Shown one piece after another: positions 43,422-52,267 of a stretch of 64,000 nt of DNA. The first letter of the stretch is position 1. Every line of letters begins with the position of its first letter. Origin of the DNA: JBFLXB01 sp964570625. GTDB taxonomy: Bacteria; Nitrospirota; Nitrospiria; 2-01-FULL-66-17. The stretch is from NCBI GenBank assembly GCA_964570625.1, contig CAZMYW010000009.1, positions 1-64,000 of the forward strand, written 5' to 3'. Made by a program: the position numbers and the translations under genes. The notes beneath the pieces were generated by a model. That model saw nothing but the letters and a program-made list of their open reading frames with translations. It searched no databases and was not told where the DNA came from.

Positions 43422-43625
43422 TTACAACGGGTGCGCGTCATACCCGGCCTGTTTGATCGCCGCCACCAGGGCCGCCACATCGACTCGGACGTCATACAGC
43501 ACCGACGCCACCTCGTCCTCCGCAAACACTTCGGCGTCCACCACCCCGTCGATGGCGACGAGGGTCCGCGCAAGCTTAGCGGCTCGTTCCTCGGTCATTC
43601 CCGGCACTTTGATGAAACTTCTCAC
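43422..43625 (-). CDS. Heavy-metal-associated-like domain without the CxxC
   Basis: A 67-residue protein with the beta-alpha-beta-beta-alpha-beta pattern of HMA/copper-chaperone domains: FIKVPGMT at the place of the metal loop, LARTLVAIDGVVDAEVF, ASVLYDVRVDVAALVAAI, QAGYDAHPL. The metal-binding MxCxxC is replaced by MTEERA, so no Cys is present and copper binding in the usual way is excluded. It is upstream of the GyrA-like gene on the same strand. Confidence 0.7.
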   Translation of the reverse strand: MRSFIKVPGMTEERAAKLARTLVAIDGVVDAEVFAEDEVASVLYDVRVDVAALVAAIKQAGYDAHPL

Positions 43626-43723
43626 GATCGCATCACGCGCAACTTAGTGTGGAACTATAGTCAATCCCGCGGTGTCATGCAAGACTGGACGGTCGCGGCG
43701 CCCACGCGCTACACTGCTTCGCC

Positions 43724-44491
43724 ATGTGTGGGGACGCCTTCGGCGCTATGGGGAGCGCAAACCAGCGCGATGCACATTCCGGCCCTGTGTGGACGCGGCT
43801 GCAACGTGACATCATCGACTGTACCGCCTGTCCTCGGCTCGTGGTGTACCGGGAACGCGTGGCCCGCGAGAAGCGTCGGCAATACCGGACCGACGACTAC
43901 TGGGGGCGGCCGTTGCCGGGATTCGGCGACCACCGGGCGCGGCTCCTGATCGTCGGGCTGGCGCCAGCGGCGCACGGCGGGAACCGGACCGGACGTATGT
44001 TCACCGGTGATTCGAGCGGCCTGTGGTTGGCGCGCGCGCTCCACGGCGCGGGTTTCGCCAACCAACCCACGTCCACCCACCGCAACGACGGCCTCGCGCT
44101 CCTGGGCGCGTACATCACCGCGGCCGCCCGCTGCGCCCCGCCCGACAACAAACCCACCCCCAAGGAATTCGGGGCGTGCCGGCCGTTCTTGATCCGAGAA
44201 CTCGGGTTGTTGCGACGGGTCACGGTGGTGGTGGCGCTGGGCAAGATCGCGTTCGACGCCTACCTGACGACGCGAGCCCAAATAGGTCTCGCCATGCCGA
44301 AACCGCGACCGGCGTTCTCCCACCAGGCCGCTTACACGCTGTCTGACGGCGTGACCCTCATCGCCTCCTACCATCCCAGCCGCCAGAACACGCAGACCGG
44401 CAGACTGACGCGCGCGATGCTCTCCAGCGTCTTCCGCACCGCGCGACGAATCCTGGATCGACGCACCGGGCCGGCGCGGGACATCGAGTGA
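43724..44491 (+). CDS. Uracil-DNA glycosylase, family 5 (UdgB type)
   Basis: A 255-residue base-excision repair enzyme. Motif A is GLAPAAHGGNRTGRMFTGD, the family 5 form that lacks the polar Asp/Asn of family 4. The second motif is SYHPSRQNTQTGR. Four Cys that can hold a [4Fe-4S] cluster are present (CTAC near residues 33-36, then RCAPP and GACRPF). Family 5 enzymes remove uracil, hypoxanthine and related lesions. The first ATG (43724) is used; 43748 is possible. It is 13 bp before the glucosidase gene. Confidence 0.92.
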   Translation: MCGDAFGAMGSANQRDAHSGPVWTRLQRDIIDCTACPRLVVYRERVAREKRRQYRTDDYWGRPLPGFGDHRARLLIVGLAPAAHGGNRTGRMFTGDSSGLWLARALHGAGFANQPTSTHRNDGLALLGAYITAAARCAPPDNKPTPKEFGACRPFLIRELGLLRRVTVVVALGKIAFDAYLTTRAQIGLAMPKPRPAFSHQAAYTLSDGVTLIASYHPSRQNTQTGRLTRAMLSSVFRTARRILDRRTGPARDIE

Positions 44492-44504
44492 TTCCCGCCT
44501 GACC

Positions 44505-47183
44505 ATGCCGCCCTCCTCCATCCCCCGGAACACCCACGGCGCGGAGGCCCAGCGCTTGGCGGACGATGCGGCCAGGAAAGCCCATTGGAAACGCTGGGGC
44601 CCCTATCTCGCCGAGCGGGCCTGGGGGACGGTCCGGGAAGACTACAGTCCTTCGGGGTCGTCCTGGAACTATTTCCCCCACGACCACGCGCGCTCGCGCG
44701 CGTATCGATGGACCGAGGACGGGTTGGCCGGACTGTGCGACCGCCACCAGTTCATCTGTTTCGCGTTGGCGCTCTGGAACGAACGCGATCCCATTCTCAA
44801 AGAACGACTCTTTGGCCTGACCGGCAAGGAAGGCAACCACGGCGAAGACGTCAAGGAGTACTATTTCTACCTCGACTCCACGCCGACGCATTCCTACATG
44901 CGGTCGCTCTACAAGTACCCCCACGCGGCGTTTCCCTACGATCGGCTCGTCGAAGAGAACCGGCGTCGCGGCCGAGAGGCGCCCGAATTCGAATTGTTGG
45001 ACACCGGCGTCTTCGACGAGGATCGGTACTTCGACGTGTTCGTCGAATACGCCAAGGCCGCGCCCGACGACATCCTGGTCCAGATTTCGGTCGTGAATCG
45101 GGGACCCGAGTCCGCGCCGGTGCGCGTGTTGCCGACGGTCTGGTTTCGCAACACCTGGGTCTGGGGGGTGGACGTTCGGTTGCCGGTTCTGCGGCAAGTA
45201 GAGAGTGATGCCGACACCCGGGTCATCGCGCTTCAGCATCACGACTACGGTCGGCGGTGGCTCGTATGCGACGGACGGCCCGAGTTGTTGTTTACCGAAA
45301 ACGCGACCAACCACCGCCGGCTCTTCGACGCGGAGAATGCCTCGCCGTATGTGAAGGACGGCATCAACGACGCGATCGTTGACGGGGCGCGTCACGCCGT
45401 GAATCCTCGTGCGGTCGGGACCAAGGCGTCGGCCCACTACGCGTTCACGCTCGCTCCTGGCGCCTCCAGCATCATCCGGCTCCGGCTCACCGACCAGGAC
45501 CCCGCCGGCGGCGCCCCGCTCTTCGGAGCGGACTTCGACCGGATGGTGCAGACGCGTCGACGCGAAGCCGACGAGTACTACGCCGAGATCATCCCCTCGG
45601 GCGCGGGGGATGACGCCGGGAACGTCATGCGGCAAGCCTTTGCAGGGCTGTTATGGAGCAAGCAGTTTTACCACTACGATGTCAGCCGATGGCTCAGAGG
45701 CGACCTGGCCGAACCGGATCCGCCGCGCGAGCGGCTGTTCGGCCGTAATCACGAGTGGACGCACCTGTACAACGCGGATGTGGTCTCGATGCCGGACAAG
45801 TGGGAGTACCCGTGGTACGCCGCGTGGGACCTCGCGTTTCACTGTATCCCGCTCGCACTTGTCGATCCGCAGTTGGCCAAAGACCAGCTCGTGCTGTTCC
45901 TACGCGAGTGGTACATGCATCCCAACGGGCAGTTGCCCGCCTACGAGAGCGCCTTGGGCGACGTCAACCCCCCGGTCCACGCCTGGGCCGCCTGGCGGGT
46001 TTACAAGATCGAGAAAAAGCACTGGGGCCGGGGGGATCGCCAATTTCTGGAACGCGTCTTCCATAAACTCCTGCTGAACTTCACGTGGTGGGTCAATCGG
46101 AAAGACGCCGAGGGCCGGAACATCTTTGAGGGCGGATTCCTGGGGCTGGACAACATTGGCGTATTCGACCGCAGCATGTCGCTCCCGGGCGGCGGGCACC
46201 TCGAGCAGTCGGACGCCACGAGTTGGATGGGCATGTATTGTCTCAATATGCTGGTCATCGCGCTGGAACTCGCCCGCGAGAACCCCGCCTACGAAGACGT
46301 GGCAACCAAATTCTTCGAACATTTCATCTACATCTGCCGGGCCATGAACGACCTCGGGGGATCCGGCATCGGGCTCTGGGATCCGGAGGATCAGTTCTAC
46401 TACGACGTCCTTCACCAGCCCGCTCGTCGGTCGTTCCCGCTCAAGGTCCGGTCGATCGTCGGTTTGATCCCGCTGTTCGCGGTCGAAACGCTCGACTCCG
46501 ACATGGTGGATCACGTGCCTGGATTCAAGCGCCGCATGCAATGGTTGATCGAACATCGGTCGGACCTGGCCAATCACGTCGAGACGCGCACCACCGACGA
46601 CGGGCGCGTGCGCCGATTCTTGTCCCTGGTCAACCGTCACCGCCTGGATTCGGTGTTGCGCACGATGCTGGACGAACGCGAGTTCCTCTCGCCGCATGGC
46701 GTCCGCTCGCTGTCGGCCGTCCACCGCGACCATCCGTATCGAGTGGTCATCGAGGGAACCGAGCACCAGGTGGCGTACGACCCGGCGGAATCAGGATCCG
46801 GGATGTTCGGCGGCAATTCCAACTGGCGGGGCCCGGTCTGGTTTCCGATCAATTTTCTCCTCATCGAATCGCTCCAGAAGTTTCACTACTACCTGGGGAC
46901 CGACTACACGGTGGAGTGTCCATCGGGGTCGGGAAAGGTGATGACGCTCCAGGAGGTCGCGCGGGACCTCTCTCGCCGGCTGACGCGGATCTTCCTCCGC
47001 GGCCCAGACGGCCGGCGTCCGGTGTACGGTGACAACCAGACGTTTCAACAGAACCCCCACTGGCGCGACCTCGTGCTGTTTTACGAGTACTTTCACGGCG
47101 ACCATGGCGCCGGGCTGGGTGCGAGCCACCAGACGGGCTGGACCGCCCTTGTGGCCAAACTACTCCAGCAACTCGACGGCTAA
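44505..47183 (+). CDS. GH63-type glucosidase (MGH1-like)
   Basis: An 892-residue cytoplasmic protein with no signal peptide. An N-terminal beta-sandwich (~1-330, with EDYSPSGSSWNYFPHDHARS) precedes an (alpha/alpha)6 barrel with the GH63/mannosylglycerate-hydrolase-like pattern: WEYPWYAAWDLAFHCIPLAL, HPNGQLPAYESALGDVNPP and GGNSNWRGPVWFPINFLLIE. The family trims alpha-glucosides or mannosylglycerate; the substrate here is not known. Full length, no frameshift. A partial 121-bp element starts 6 bp after its stop. Confidence 0.88.
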   Translation: MPPSSIPRNTHGAEAQRLADDAARKAHWKRWGPYLAERAWGTVREDYSPSGSSWNYFPHDHARSRAYRWTEDGLAGLCDRHQFICFALALWNERDPILKERLFGLTGKEGNHGEDVKEYYFYLDSTPTHSYMRSLYKYPHAAFPYDRLVEENRRRGREAPEFELLDTGVFDEDRYFDVFVEYAKAAPDDILVQISVVNRGPESAPVRVLPTVWFRNTWVWGVDVRLPVLRQVESDADTRVIALQHHDYGRRWLVCDGRPELLFTENATNHRRLFDAENASPYVKDGINDAIVDGARHAVNPRAVGTKASAHYAFTLAPGASSIIRLRLTDQDPAGGAPLFGADFDRMVQTRRREADEYYAEIIPSGAGDDAGNVMRQAFAGLLWSKQFYHYDVSRWLRGDLAEPDPPRERLFGRNHEWTHLYNADVVSMPDKWEYPWYAAWDLAFHCIPLALVDPQLAKDQLVLFLREWYMHPNGQLPAYESALGDVNPPVHAWAAWRVYKIEKKHWGRGDRQFLERVFHKLLLNFTWWVNRKDAEGRNIFEGGFLGLDNIGVFDRSMSLPGGGHLEQSDATSWMGMYCLNMLVIALELARENPAYEDVATKFFEHFIYICRAMNDLGGSGIGLWDPEDQFYYDVLHQPARRSFPLKVRSIVGLIPLFAVETLDSDMVDHVPGFKRRMQWLIEHRSDLANHVETRTTDDGRVRRFLSLVNRHRLDSVLRTMLDEREFLSPHGVRSLSAVHRDHPYRVVIEGTEHQVAYDPAESGSGMFGGNSNWRGPVWFPINFLLIESLQKFHYYLGTDYTVECPSGSGKVMTLQEVARDLSRRLTRIFLRGPDGRRPVYGDNQTFQQNPHWRDLVLFYEYFHGDHGAGLGASHQTGWTALVAKLLQQLDG

Positions 47184-47189
47184 CACAGA

Positions 47190-47232
47190 AGCCTGTCCAT
47201 GAACGACCATCTGCGGCGTTGCGCGCGTGCTT
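47190..47232 (+). repeat. 121-bp palindromic element, partial copy E
   Basis: Begins agcctgtccatgaacg and continues ccatctgcggcgttgc like copies C and D, then diverges after ~30-40 bp; the right half is missing. It starts 6 bp after the glucosidase stop codon. The rest of the gap to 47360 shows no gene. Confidence 0.65.
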
Positions 47233-47360
47233 CGCCCAGCGAGAGGTATGAACGCATTGACAGCGCCACAGGGCGGGAGAGCGGCTAAGCGATCGGCTTC
47301 TCGCTCAGGAAGCGGGGCGGACATCTCGGGGGGACCGCAACGCCCGTGACATCGGTCAGA

Positions 47361-47738
47361 TCACGCGGCACGGTCAGGGGCGTTGGCGAGCACGCGATGC
47401 CAGACGAACTGGAACACACAGGACCCAATCTGCAGCAGGTCGCCGTTCATCAAGACCGCTCGCGGGAGCTTGAGGTTATTGATGGACACCCCATTGGAAC
47501 TCCCCAGGTCGCACACGACGTATTCGGTCGAGATCTTCTCGATCTTGGCGTGCCGTCGCGAGACGTCCTTCAGGTCGATCACGATGTCCGACCCCGGATC
47601 GCGGCCGATCAGGTACTCGCTGCTGACCAGCCGGTACTCGCGGCCTTCGAGCGGGCCGTTGAGGATCTTCAAGGTCGGGACGCCCTCTCCAAACGGCGAC
47701 GCGTCCGCTCCGAAGTGAACTGTTTTCTCGTCATCCAT
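47361..47738 (-). CDS. FHA-domain protein
   Basis: A ~125-residue protein consisting mainly of one forkhead-associated domain, a phosphothreonine-binding module. Core motifs: LIGRDPGSDIVID, VSRRHAKI and LGSSNGVSINN. The N-terminal tail (MDDEKTVHFGADAS) carries a Thr that could itself be phosphorylated. An ATG 18 bp upstream (47756) is possible. It lies last in the strand-sharing run after the T2SS genes. Confidence 0.9.
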   Translation of the reverse strand: MDDEKTVHFGADASPFGEGVPTLKILNGPLEGREYRLVSSEYLIGRDPGSDIVIDLKDVSRRHAKIEKISTEYVVCDLGSSNGVSINNLKLPRAVLMNGDLLQIGSCVFQFVWHRVLANAPDRAA

Positions 47739-47804
47739 GCGTGTTCTTGGCGGCAAGTAGGTCCCGGCGGACAGCGGTAAAGGATAGACGAGGGCCGCGC
47801 ACTG

Positions 47805-48341
47805 TCAATCGGACGCGTGCGCGGAGGCTTCCGTGATGGGGCCGATGCGCGCCGCGGTCGCGTCATCCAGAAACAACAACGGCTGAAAAGCCGCCAGATC
47901 GGGATCGAATCCGGCGTCCCACGGAAGGCGTTGGGCGCGGTCCGGCCAAAACAGTTGAACCGCGGTAAACGCACGTTCACCGTAGAACCACGCTGCCGAA
48001 GGCAACGCCACGGGATGCCACCCGACGTGGACCGCGCGGAACACACATGGATAAGGCGGCGCGAGCGCGGCGTCCACGTGGCCGTCGGGAAAAGTGCGGC
48101 CGGCTCGCAGCTGCTGGCCGATGGCGTCGAGGAGCGCGCGGAGCACGTCCGCGGGAAGCCCGAAGACCGCCACCTCCGGGTGGCCGAATGTCTGGACGAA
48201 CCCCACCGAGAACGCCCACCCGTGGTGAGCGCCCGCGGGCTCGACACAGGCCACGTGCCATCCCACCGTGTTGACGTCCCGGATCACGACCCGGTCGTCC
48301 GCCGGATTCCGCGAAAGCCCTTCAGTCACGGCCCGGATCAA
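47805..48341 (-). CDS. DUF4262 family protein
   Basis: A 178-residue soluble protein matching DUF4262: GWAFSVGFVQTFGHPEVAVFGL near residues 40-60 and VQLFWPDRAQRLPWDAGFD near the end. The longest start is TTG 48341, overlapping the gspK stop; a GTG at 48329 is a good alternative. The family is uncharacterised. It probably rides on the T2SS transcript by position. Confidence 0.8.
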   Translation of the reverse strand: MIRAVTEGLSRNPADDRVVIRDVNTVGWHVACVEPAGAHHGWAFSVGFVQTFGHPEVAVFGLPADVLRALLDAIGQQLRAGRTFPDGHVDAALAPPYPCVFRAVHVGWHPVALPSAAWFYGERAFTAVQLFWPDRAQRLPWDAGFDPDLAAFQPLLFLDDATAARIGPITEASAHASD

Positions 48342-49321
48342 TCACTCAACCGCCAGTAGCGCAGCGCCGGTTCTGCCGTGCGCTCAGCCACGGCGATCAC
48401 GCCTTTCTTCACCCCATTGGCCTCGCCTTCCGCGTAGATCGAGAAGTACCGGCTCCCCACGTCGAGTTGCGCCTGAATCGGGCTGTACACGGCTGGTGTG
48501 AGGCCAGGGACCTTCTGCAACTGGGTGACATTGGAGAAGGGACGACCAGCCACGATTTGCTCGACCTGCGCGGCGTCCAAGGGAAACTGGACGCCGGGTC
48601 CCTCGCGCACGGCCAGCGACTCGAGAACGAGCGGGTCCGCGGTGTTGACGTTGATCCGCGATTCCCCGGTGATCGGACCGTTCCAATACACGGTCAGGTA
48701 CGGGGTAATGACTCGGTACACGTCATCCGTGATGCCCTTGATGAGGTGCAACTCGGCCAGGGTCTCCATCTGGCCGTTCCGGCATCGATATGGACGATCA
48801 AGGCCTTCGTAGTAACCGGTTTCAGCCCCGTGAGGCTCCGGAATCTCGTCGCCATCGAGCCAGTCCACGATCGCGTCCACGAGGTTGGGGTCCAGTTCTT
48901 TGAGGCGAAAGAGCTTCCTGAGGCGTTCGACCTGCCAGGACGGTTCGGTGAACCGGTTGCCATCCTTAGTCACCAACGCGTTGAGATTGATCTTCCCGCC
49001 CTCGTCTTGAATGGCGATCGCTACGGTCCCGTCGCCCACTGGGTAGGGCGGAAACGGAGTGGCCCACAGTTCGGTCAGGTCGTCTTTGCCTCCGGTCTTG
49101 CTCAGGTCGTCTTTGAGCACGGCCTGTGCGGCCGCGATGCCGGACGTGGCGAGATGGAAGGCCTTCATCCCGTCGCGGAAATTCCCGGCTGCCTTGAGCG
49201 TGGTGCGGGTCGAGCGATCGAACTCCAGCACCGCGGTGACCAGGAGGACCACAACCAGCAGCGTGAGCACGAGCGCCATGCCCCGCTGACCCCTTTTCCC
49301 GCGATCAGGACACGCGTTCAT
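48338..49321 (-). CDS. gspK: Type II secretion minor pseudopilin GspK
   Basis: A 327-residue protein that caps the pseudopilus tip with GspI/GspJ. Short basic leader (NACPDRGKRGQRG) ending at the prepilin peptidase site before MALVLTLLVVVLLV. Then come a large globular domain (INLNALVTKDG, VDAIVDWLDGDEIPEPHGAE) and the helix-hairpin-helix-like NVTQLQKVPGLTPAVYSPI. Its leader is normal in length, unlike gspG-J. Overlaps gspM by 17 bp. Confidence 0.92.
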   Translation of the reverse strand: MNACPDRGKRGQRGMALVLTLLVVVLLVTAVLEFDRSTRTTLKAAGNFRDGMKAFHLATSGIAAAQAVLKDDLSKTGGKDDLTELWATPFPPYPVGDGTVAIAIQDEGGKINLNALVTKDGNRFTEPSWQVERLRKLFRLKELDPNLVDAIVDWLDGDEIPEPHGAETGYYEGLDRPYRCRNGQMETLAELHLIKGITDDVYRVITPYLTVYWNGPITGESRINVNTADPLVLESLAVREGPGVQFPLDAAQVEQIVAGRPFSNVTQLQKVPGLTPAVYSPIQAQLDVGSRYFSIYAEGEANGVKKGVIAVAERTAEPALRYWRLSD

Positions 49322-49853
49322 ACGTGGACACGAGGAGCGACCCGTCCAGGAGCTTGGGGTCTGCGTAGCGCGTCTTGAGGCGCAGTAGCTTCACCCGCAC
49401 CCGCTGCGGCGCGCGGTCCAGCGCGTCGAGATAGGCCACGACCTGGGCCAATGTGATGGACTCGAGTTTCACCTCGGCGGTGATTTCTCGATACGGCGCC
49501 AGGGTCTGCACGGGCTGAGGACGGATCGAGGTCAGTCGGTTGCGCATCTGCTGCGCCGAGGCGGTTTCCTCCAAAAATGACAACAACGGAAAGCTCCCCG
49601 GAGCGGACACGCGTTGATCCAGTCCAGCCACCCGGTCCGCGGCCGATCGGTACTGGGCGGCGAGCCGCGTGACACGACCCAGATCATCCTGACGTTGCAC
49701 GGTTCTTCGGTCCAATCGCGCGCTACGCGCGATCAGCGGGTCCACGACGAACGCGTACGCGGCCAGCGCCAGCACGATGAGCGCGCCAACGCCCAGCACT
49801 ACGCGCTCGCGATCCGCCCGCTCCCGCCACCACGCGGACAACACGGCTCTCAC
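49305..49853 (-). CDS. gspM: Type II secretion inner-membrane platform protein GspM
   Basis: A 182-residue bitopic protein: short cytoplasmic start, one membrane helix (VLGVGALIVLALAAYAFVV), then a coiled region and a small ferredoxin-like periplasmic domain. The order after gspL and before gspK and the 4-bp overlap with gspL fit GspM. Divergent in sequence, as is usual for this subunit. Confidence 0.85.
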   Translation of the reverse strand: MRAVLSAWWRERADRERVVLGVGALIVLALAAYAFVVDPLIARSARLDRRTVQRQDDLGRVTRLAAQYRSAADRVAGLDQRVSAPGSFPLLSFLEETASAQQMRNRLTSIRPQPVQTLAPYREITAEVKLESITLAQVVAYLDALDRAPQRVRVKLLRLKTRYADPKLLDGSLLVSTYERVS

Positions 49854-51349
49854 ACGCCCTCCGCCAAGGTGATACTCATAATGAATCGCACTTTGGACTG
49901 GTCCGCGGTGGTCTTGGCGTCGCCGACAGTCACCGTTTGAACGACCGGGACCTTCGCGACCGCGCTTTCGATTTTGTTCACCCAGTCGAACGACTGCGTT
50001 TCGGCCTCGATCCGCACCTTGTCCTGATCGATCGAAAGGTCCAACACCGCGACGCCGCTGTCCGGCGGCATCGCGTCGGTCAACGCCAGCAGGACGTCCA
50101 GCACGCCAAGCTTCCCCCCCAGAAACGCTCGCTGCTTGGTGAGCGTTTCGATCGCCGTCTGCAACTGTTCGGGTTCACTGACGATCGTGGTGCCCGGAAG
50201 CGCTTCCGAAAACGTGGAGCGGACGCTCGCGTCGACTTCGGCCCACCGACGCTCTTTGAGTCCCACGCGAATGCCCCAATCCACACCCGCCGCCGCCAGC
50301 GCGAACGCGGCCAAAGCCCCCACCGCTACCAGTCGTCTCCGCATCCCGGCTCGTTCGCGTCCGTACACGAACTCGCCGCGACGGAAATTGAGACGATCAC
50401 CGCCGCGAGCCGCGATCAGGGCAAGACCCCCGGCGAGCGCGATCGGCCCGAGCCGCTGTTCCACTCCCGCGACAGACACGGACGGCCAGCGTACACATGG
50501 CAGGCCCAACGTCTGGACCACCCAGTCGCCTACCTCACCGATCGCGGACCACCGTCCACTCACCGCGATGCCCGCAGCGGGTCGGTCCGACTCGATCCCG
50601 TCGGTCTGCAAGGTGCGGGCGAGTTCGTCGAGCGTCGGCTTGAGCACACGCGCAAGGGCCCGGGCCAGGTCCCGTCCTTCGACCTCCGTGCCGGGTTCCC
50701 CCGCCGCAATATCCTCGACTTCGGCGACCGGCACGCCGCACTCTCGCGCCACCGCGTCGCGCGCCGCTGCTCCGTCCCAGAGCACGGCGCGAATCGCCCG
50801 CACCCGGCCGTCGGCCAACAGCGTGAGGGTGAGCGCGCGATCGTCGAGATGGATCAGCGCCAGGTCGGATTGAGCAGGCAACCAGTTGGAGGCCGCGGCG
50901 GCGAGCGCTTCAGCCTCGATCGTGACGACACGGGGGTCGATCCCTCCGCGGGCAGCGTCTTCGAGCCGCGACCTGAGCGTCGGCTTGGGCACCGCCACCG
51001 CCAGCACGCGTGTTCGATTCCCGTCGCGGCCCACGGGTGCCCCATCGATAACCACCTCGTCCAGCTCGAACGGAATTTGTCCCTCCAGTTCCGACGGCAG
51101 CACCGCGTCCCACTTGGCCTGCTGCGCGAACGGCACCGTGACGATCCGGCTCGACACCAGGTGCACCGGCACGGCGATCGCCGCCGGCAGCGCCCCTTGT
51201 TTGAGCGCCCGGATCGCGCGCGCGCGGGCGTCTCCTCCCTCCGGAGTCTGCGAGACGCGAACGGCTTCCAACCTCACGCCTTTCAGCCCGACGTTCACCA
51301 CCGCCGAGGTGACCGCGCTGGGCCCGAGGTCAAATCCCACGCCGCGCAT
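49850..51349 (-). CDS. gspL: Type II secretion platform protein GspL
   Basis: A 499-residue protein. Residues ~1-330 have an actin-like (PilM-type) cytoplasmic fold (FDLGPSAVTSAVVN, LIHLDDRALTLTLLADG). A membrane helix follows (LVAVGALAAFALAAAGVDW, ~345-363), then a PilN-like periplasmic domain. It links the GspE ATPase to the inner-membrane platform with GspM. Start at 51349 (MRGVGFDLG) chosen because upstream sequence belongs to gspN. Confidence 0.9.
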   Translation of the reverse strand: MRGVGFDLGPSAVTSAVVNVGLKGVRLEAVRVSQTPEGGDARARAIRALKQGALPAAIAVPVHLVSSRIVTVPFAQQAKWDAVLPSELEGQIPFELDEVVIDGAPVGRDGNRTRVLAVAVPKPTLRSRLEDAARGGIDPRVVTIEAEALAAAASNWLPAQSDLALIHLDDRALTLTLLADGRVRAIRAVLWDGAAARDAVARECGVPVAEVEDIAAGEPGTEVEGRDLARALARVLKPTLDELARTLQTDGIESDRPAAGIAVSGRWSAIGEVGDWVVQTLGLPCVRWPSVSVAGVEQRLGPIALAGGLALIAARGGDRLNFRRGEFVYGRERAGMRRRLVAVGALAAFALAAAGVDWGIRVGLKERRWAEVDASVRSTFSEALPGTTIVSEPEQLQTAIETLTKQRAFLGGKLGVLDVLLALTDAMPPDSGVAVLDLSIDQDKVRIEAETQSFDWVNKIESAVAKVPVVQTVTVGDAKTTADQSKVRFIMSITLAEGV

Positions 51350-51351
51350 CG

Positions 51352-52263
51352 CTACACCACCGGCCCGCCGTTGACGCTGACGCCCGGTTTGGCCAATCGT
51401 CCGCTGACCCGCAGGGTCACCACGCCTCCGCCGGCCAGTGCGAGCATGGGAACCCGAGTCTCCGCGCCGGCGGCGGGTTCGATCCGCAGGGTGAGATTGA
51501 TCACACTTTCCGTCCATGGCGCCCGCACCAACACCGTGCCGTCTCCAGACACCTTGCCCAGCGGGCCGTGGGCGTTCACGCGTTGCAGCGTCATGGTGCC
51601 CCCGTTGAGGGCCACGTGCCCGGTCACCGAGTCGAATTCAATGCCGTTCACCGGAAACCCCGCGATGGTGAGCCCGTCGATCTTCAACCGCGAGACCTCG
51701 ACCGACCCCGTCCCTTCTCCGAGCCACCACGCCTCGTTGAGCCAGCGGCCGTTCAGGTCGAACTGCACCACCCCTTGCCACGCACCCTCAGGCAACCCAG
51801 GCAGGCCATCGAGGGCAAACCCCTGTCCGAACTGATCGAGCGAAAACCGCGCGCCGTCCGTCTCGGGCCGCAAGGTCCCGCTGCCCCGCGCTTTGCCTCC
51901 ATACGCCTCCCAGGTGAGATCGGCCTCAATGCTTCGACGCAGCAAGGGCCAGAGCGCCACCTGGACCCGCACCGCGTCCAGCGCGACCTCGCGATCAGGC
52001 TGGCTGATCGGAGCGATCCTCACGCCGCGCCACTCGACACCCAACGGGAAACGCCAGGCACGCTGCTCCACCTTAATGGTTGACTGCGTGCGACGTTCGA
52101 CTTCGGCCAGCAGTCGGGTCTGAAGCCGCTCGACGGGGAACAACCACACCAAAAACACAACAAAGGCAACCAACGCGTAGAACGTGTACCCCAGGCCAGC
52201 GCGCCAGTGGATGCGACGAGAAGAACCCGGAGCGGTTACCACCGCCTGACCCCATATTCGCAA
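51352..52263 (-). CDS. gspN: Type II secretion protein GspN
   Basis: A 303-residue bitopic protein with one N-terminal helix (YTFYALVAFVVFLVWLFPV) and an AsmA-like strand-rich periplasmic part (VEWRGVRIAPISQPDREVAL, WQGVVQFDLNGRWLNEAWWL). GspN occurs in some T2SS operons and is not always essential. It sits between gspJ and gspL here, 4 bp downstream of gspJ. Confidence 0.88.
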   Translation of the reverse strand: MRIWGQAVVTAPGSSRRIHWRAGLGYTFYALVAFVVFLVWLFPVERLQTRLLAEVERRTQSTIKVEQRAWRFPLGVEWRGVRIAPISQPDREVALDAVRVQVALWPLLRRSIEADLTWEAYGGKARGSGTLRPETDGARFSLDQFGQGFALDGLPGLPEGAWQGVVQFDLNGRWLNEAWWLGEGTGSVEVSRLKIDGLTIAGFPVNGIEFDSVTGHVALNGGTMTLQRVNAHGPLGKVSGDGTVLVRAPWTESVINLTLRIEPAAGAETRVPMLALAGGGVVTLRVSGRLAKPGVSVNGGPVV

Positions 52264-52267
52264 CCCG

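Noticed and set aside
6908..47232. Insertion sequence as source of the 121-bp elements
   Set aside because: No transposase gene or target-site duplication is visible in the window, so only a non-autonomous palindromic repeat can be claimed.
47233..47360. Possible small RNA or gene after the partial repeat copy E
   Set aside because: No start codon with a ribosome site, no promoter-like pair and no strong hairpin; it looks like decayed repeat or spacer DNA.
49937..51835. 632-codon plus-strand open frame opposite gspL/gspN
   Set aside because: Low-complexity Arg/His/Asp-rich translation and no ribosome site; the opposite strand carries the coupled T2SS genes.
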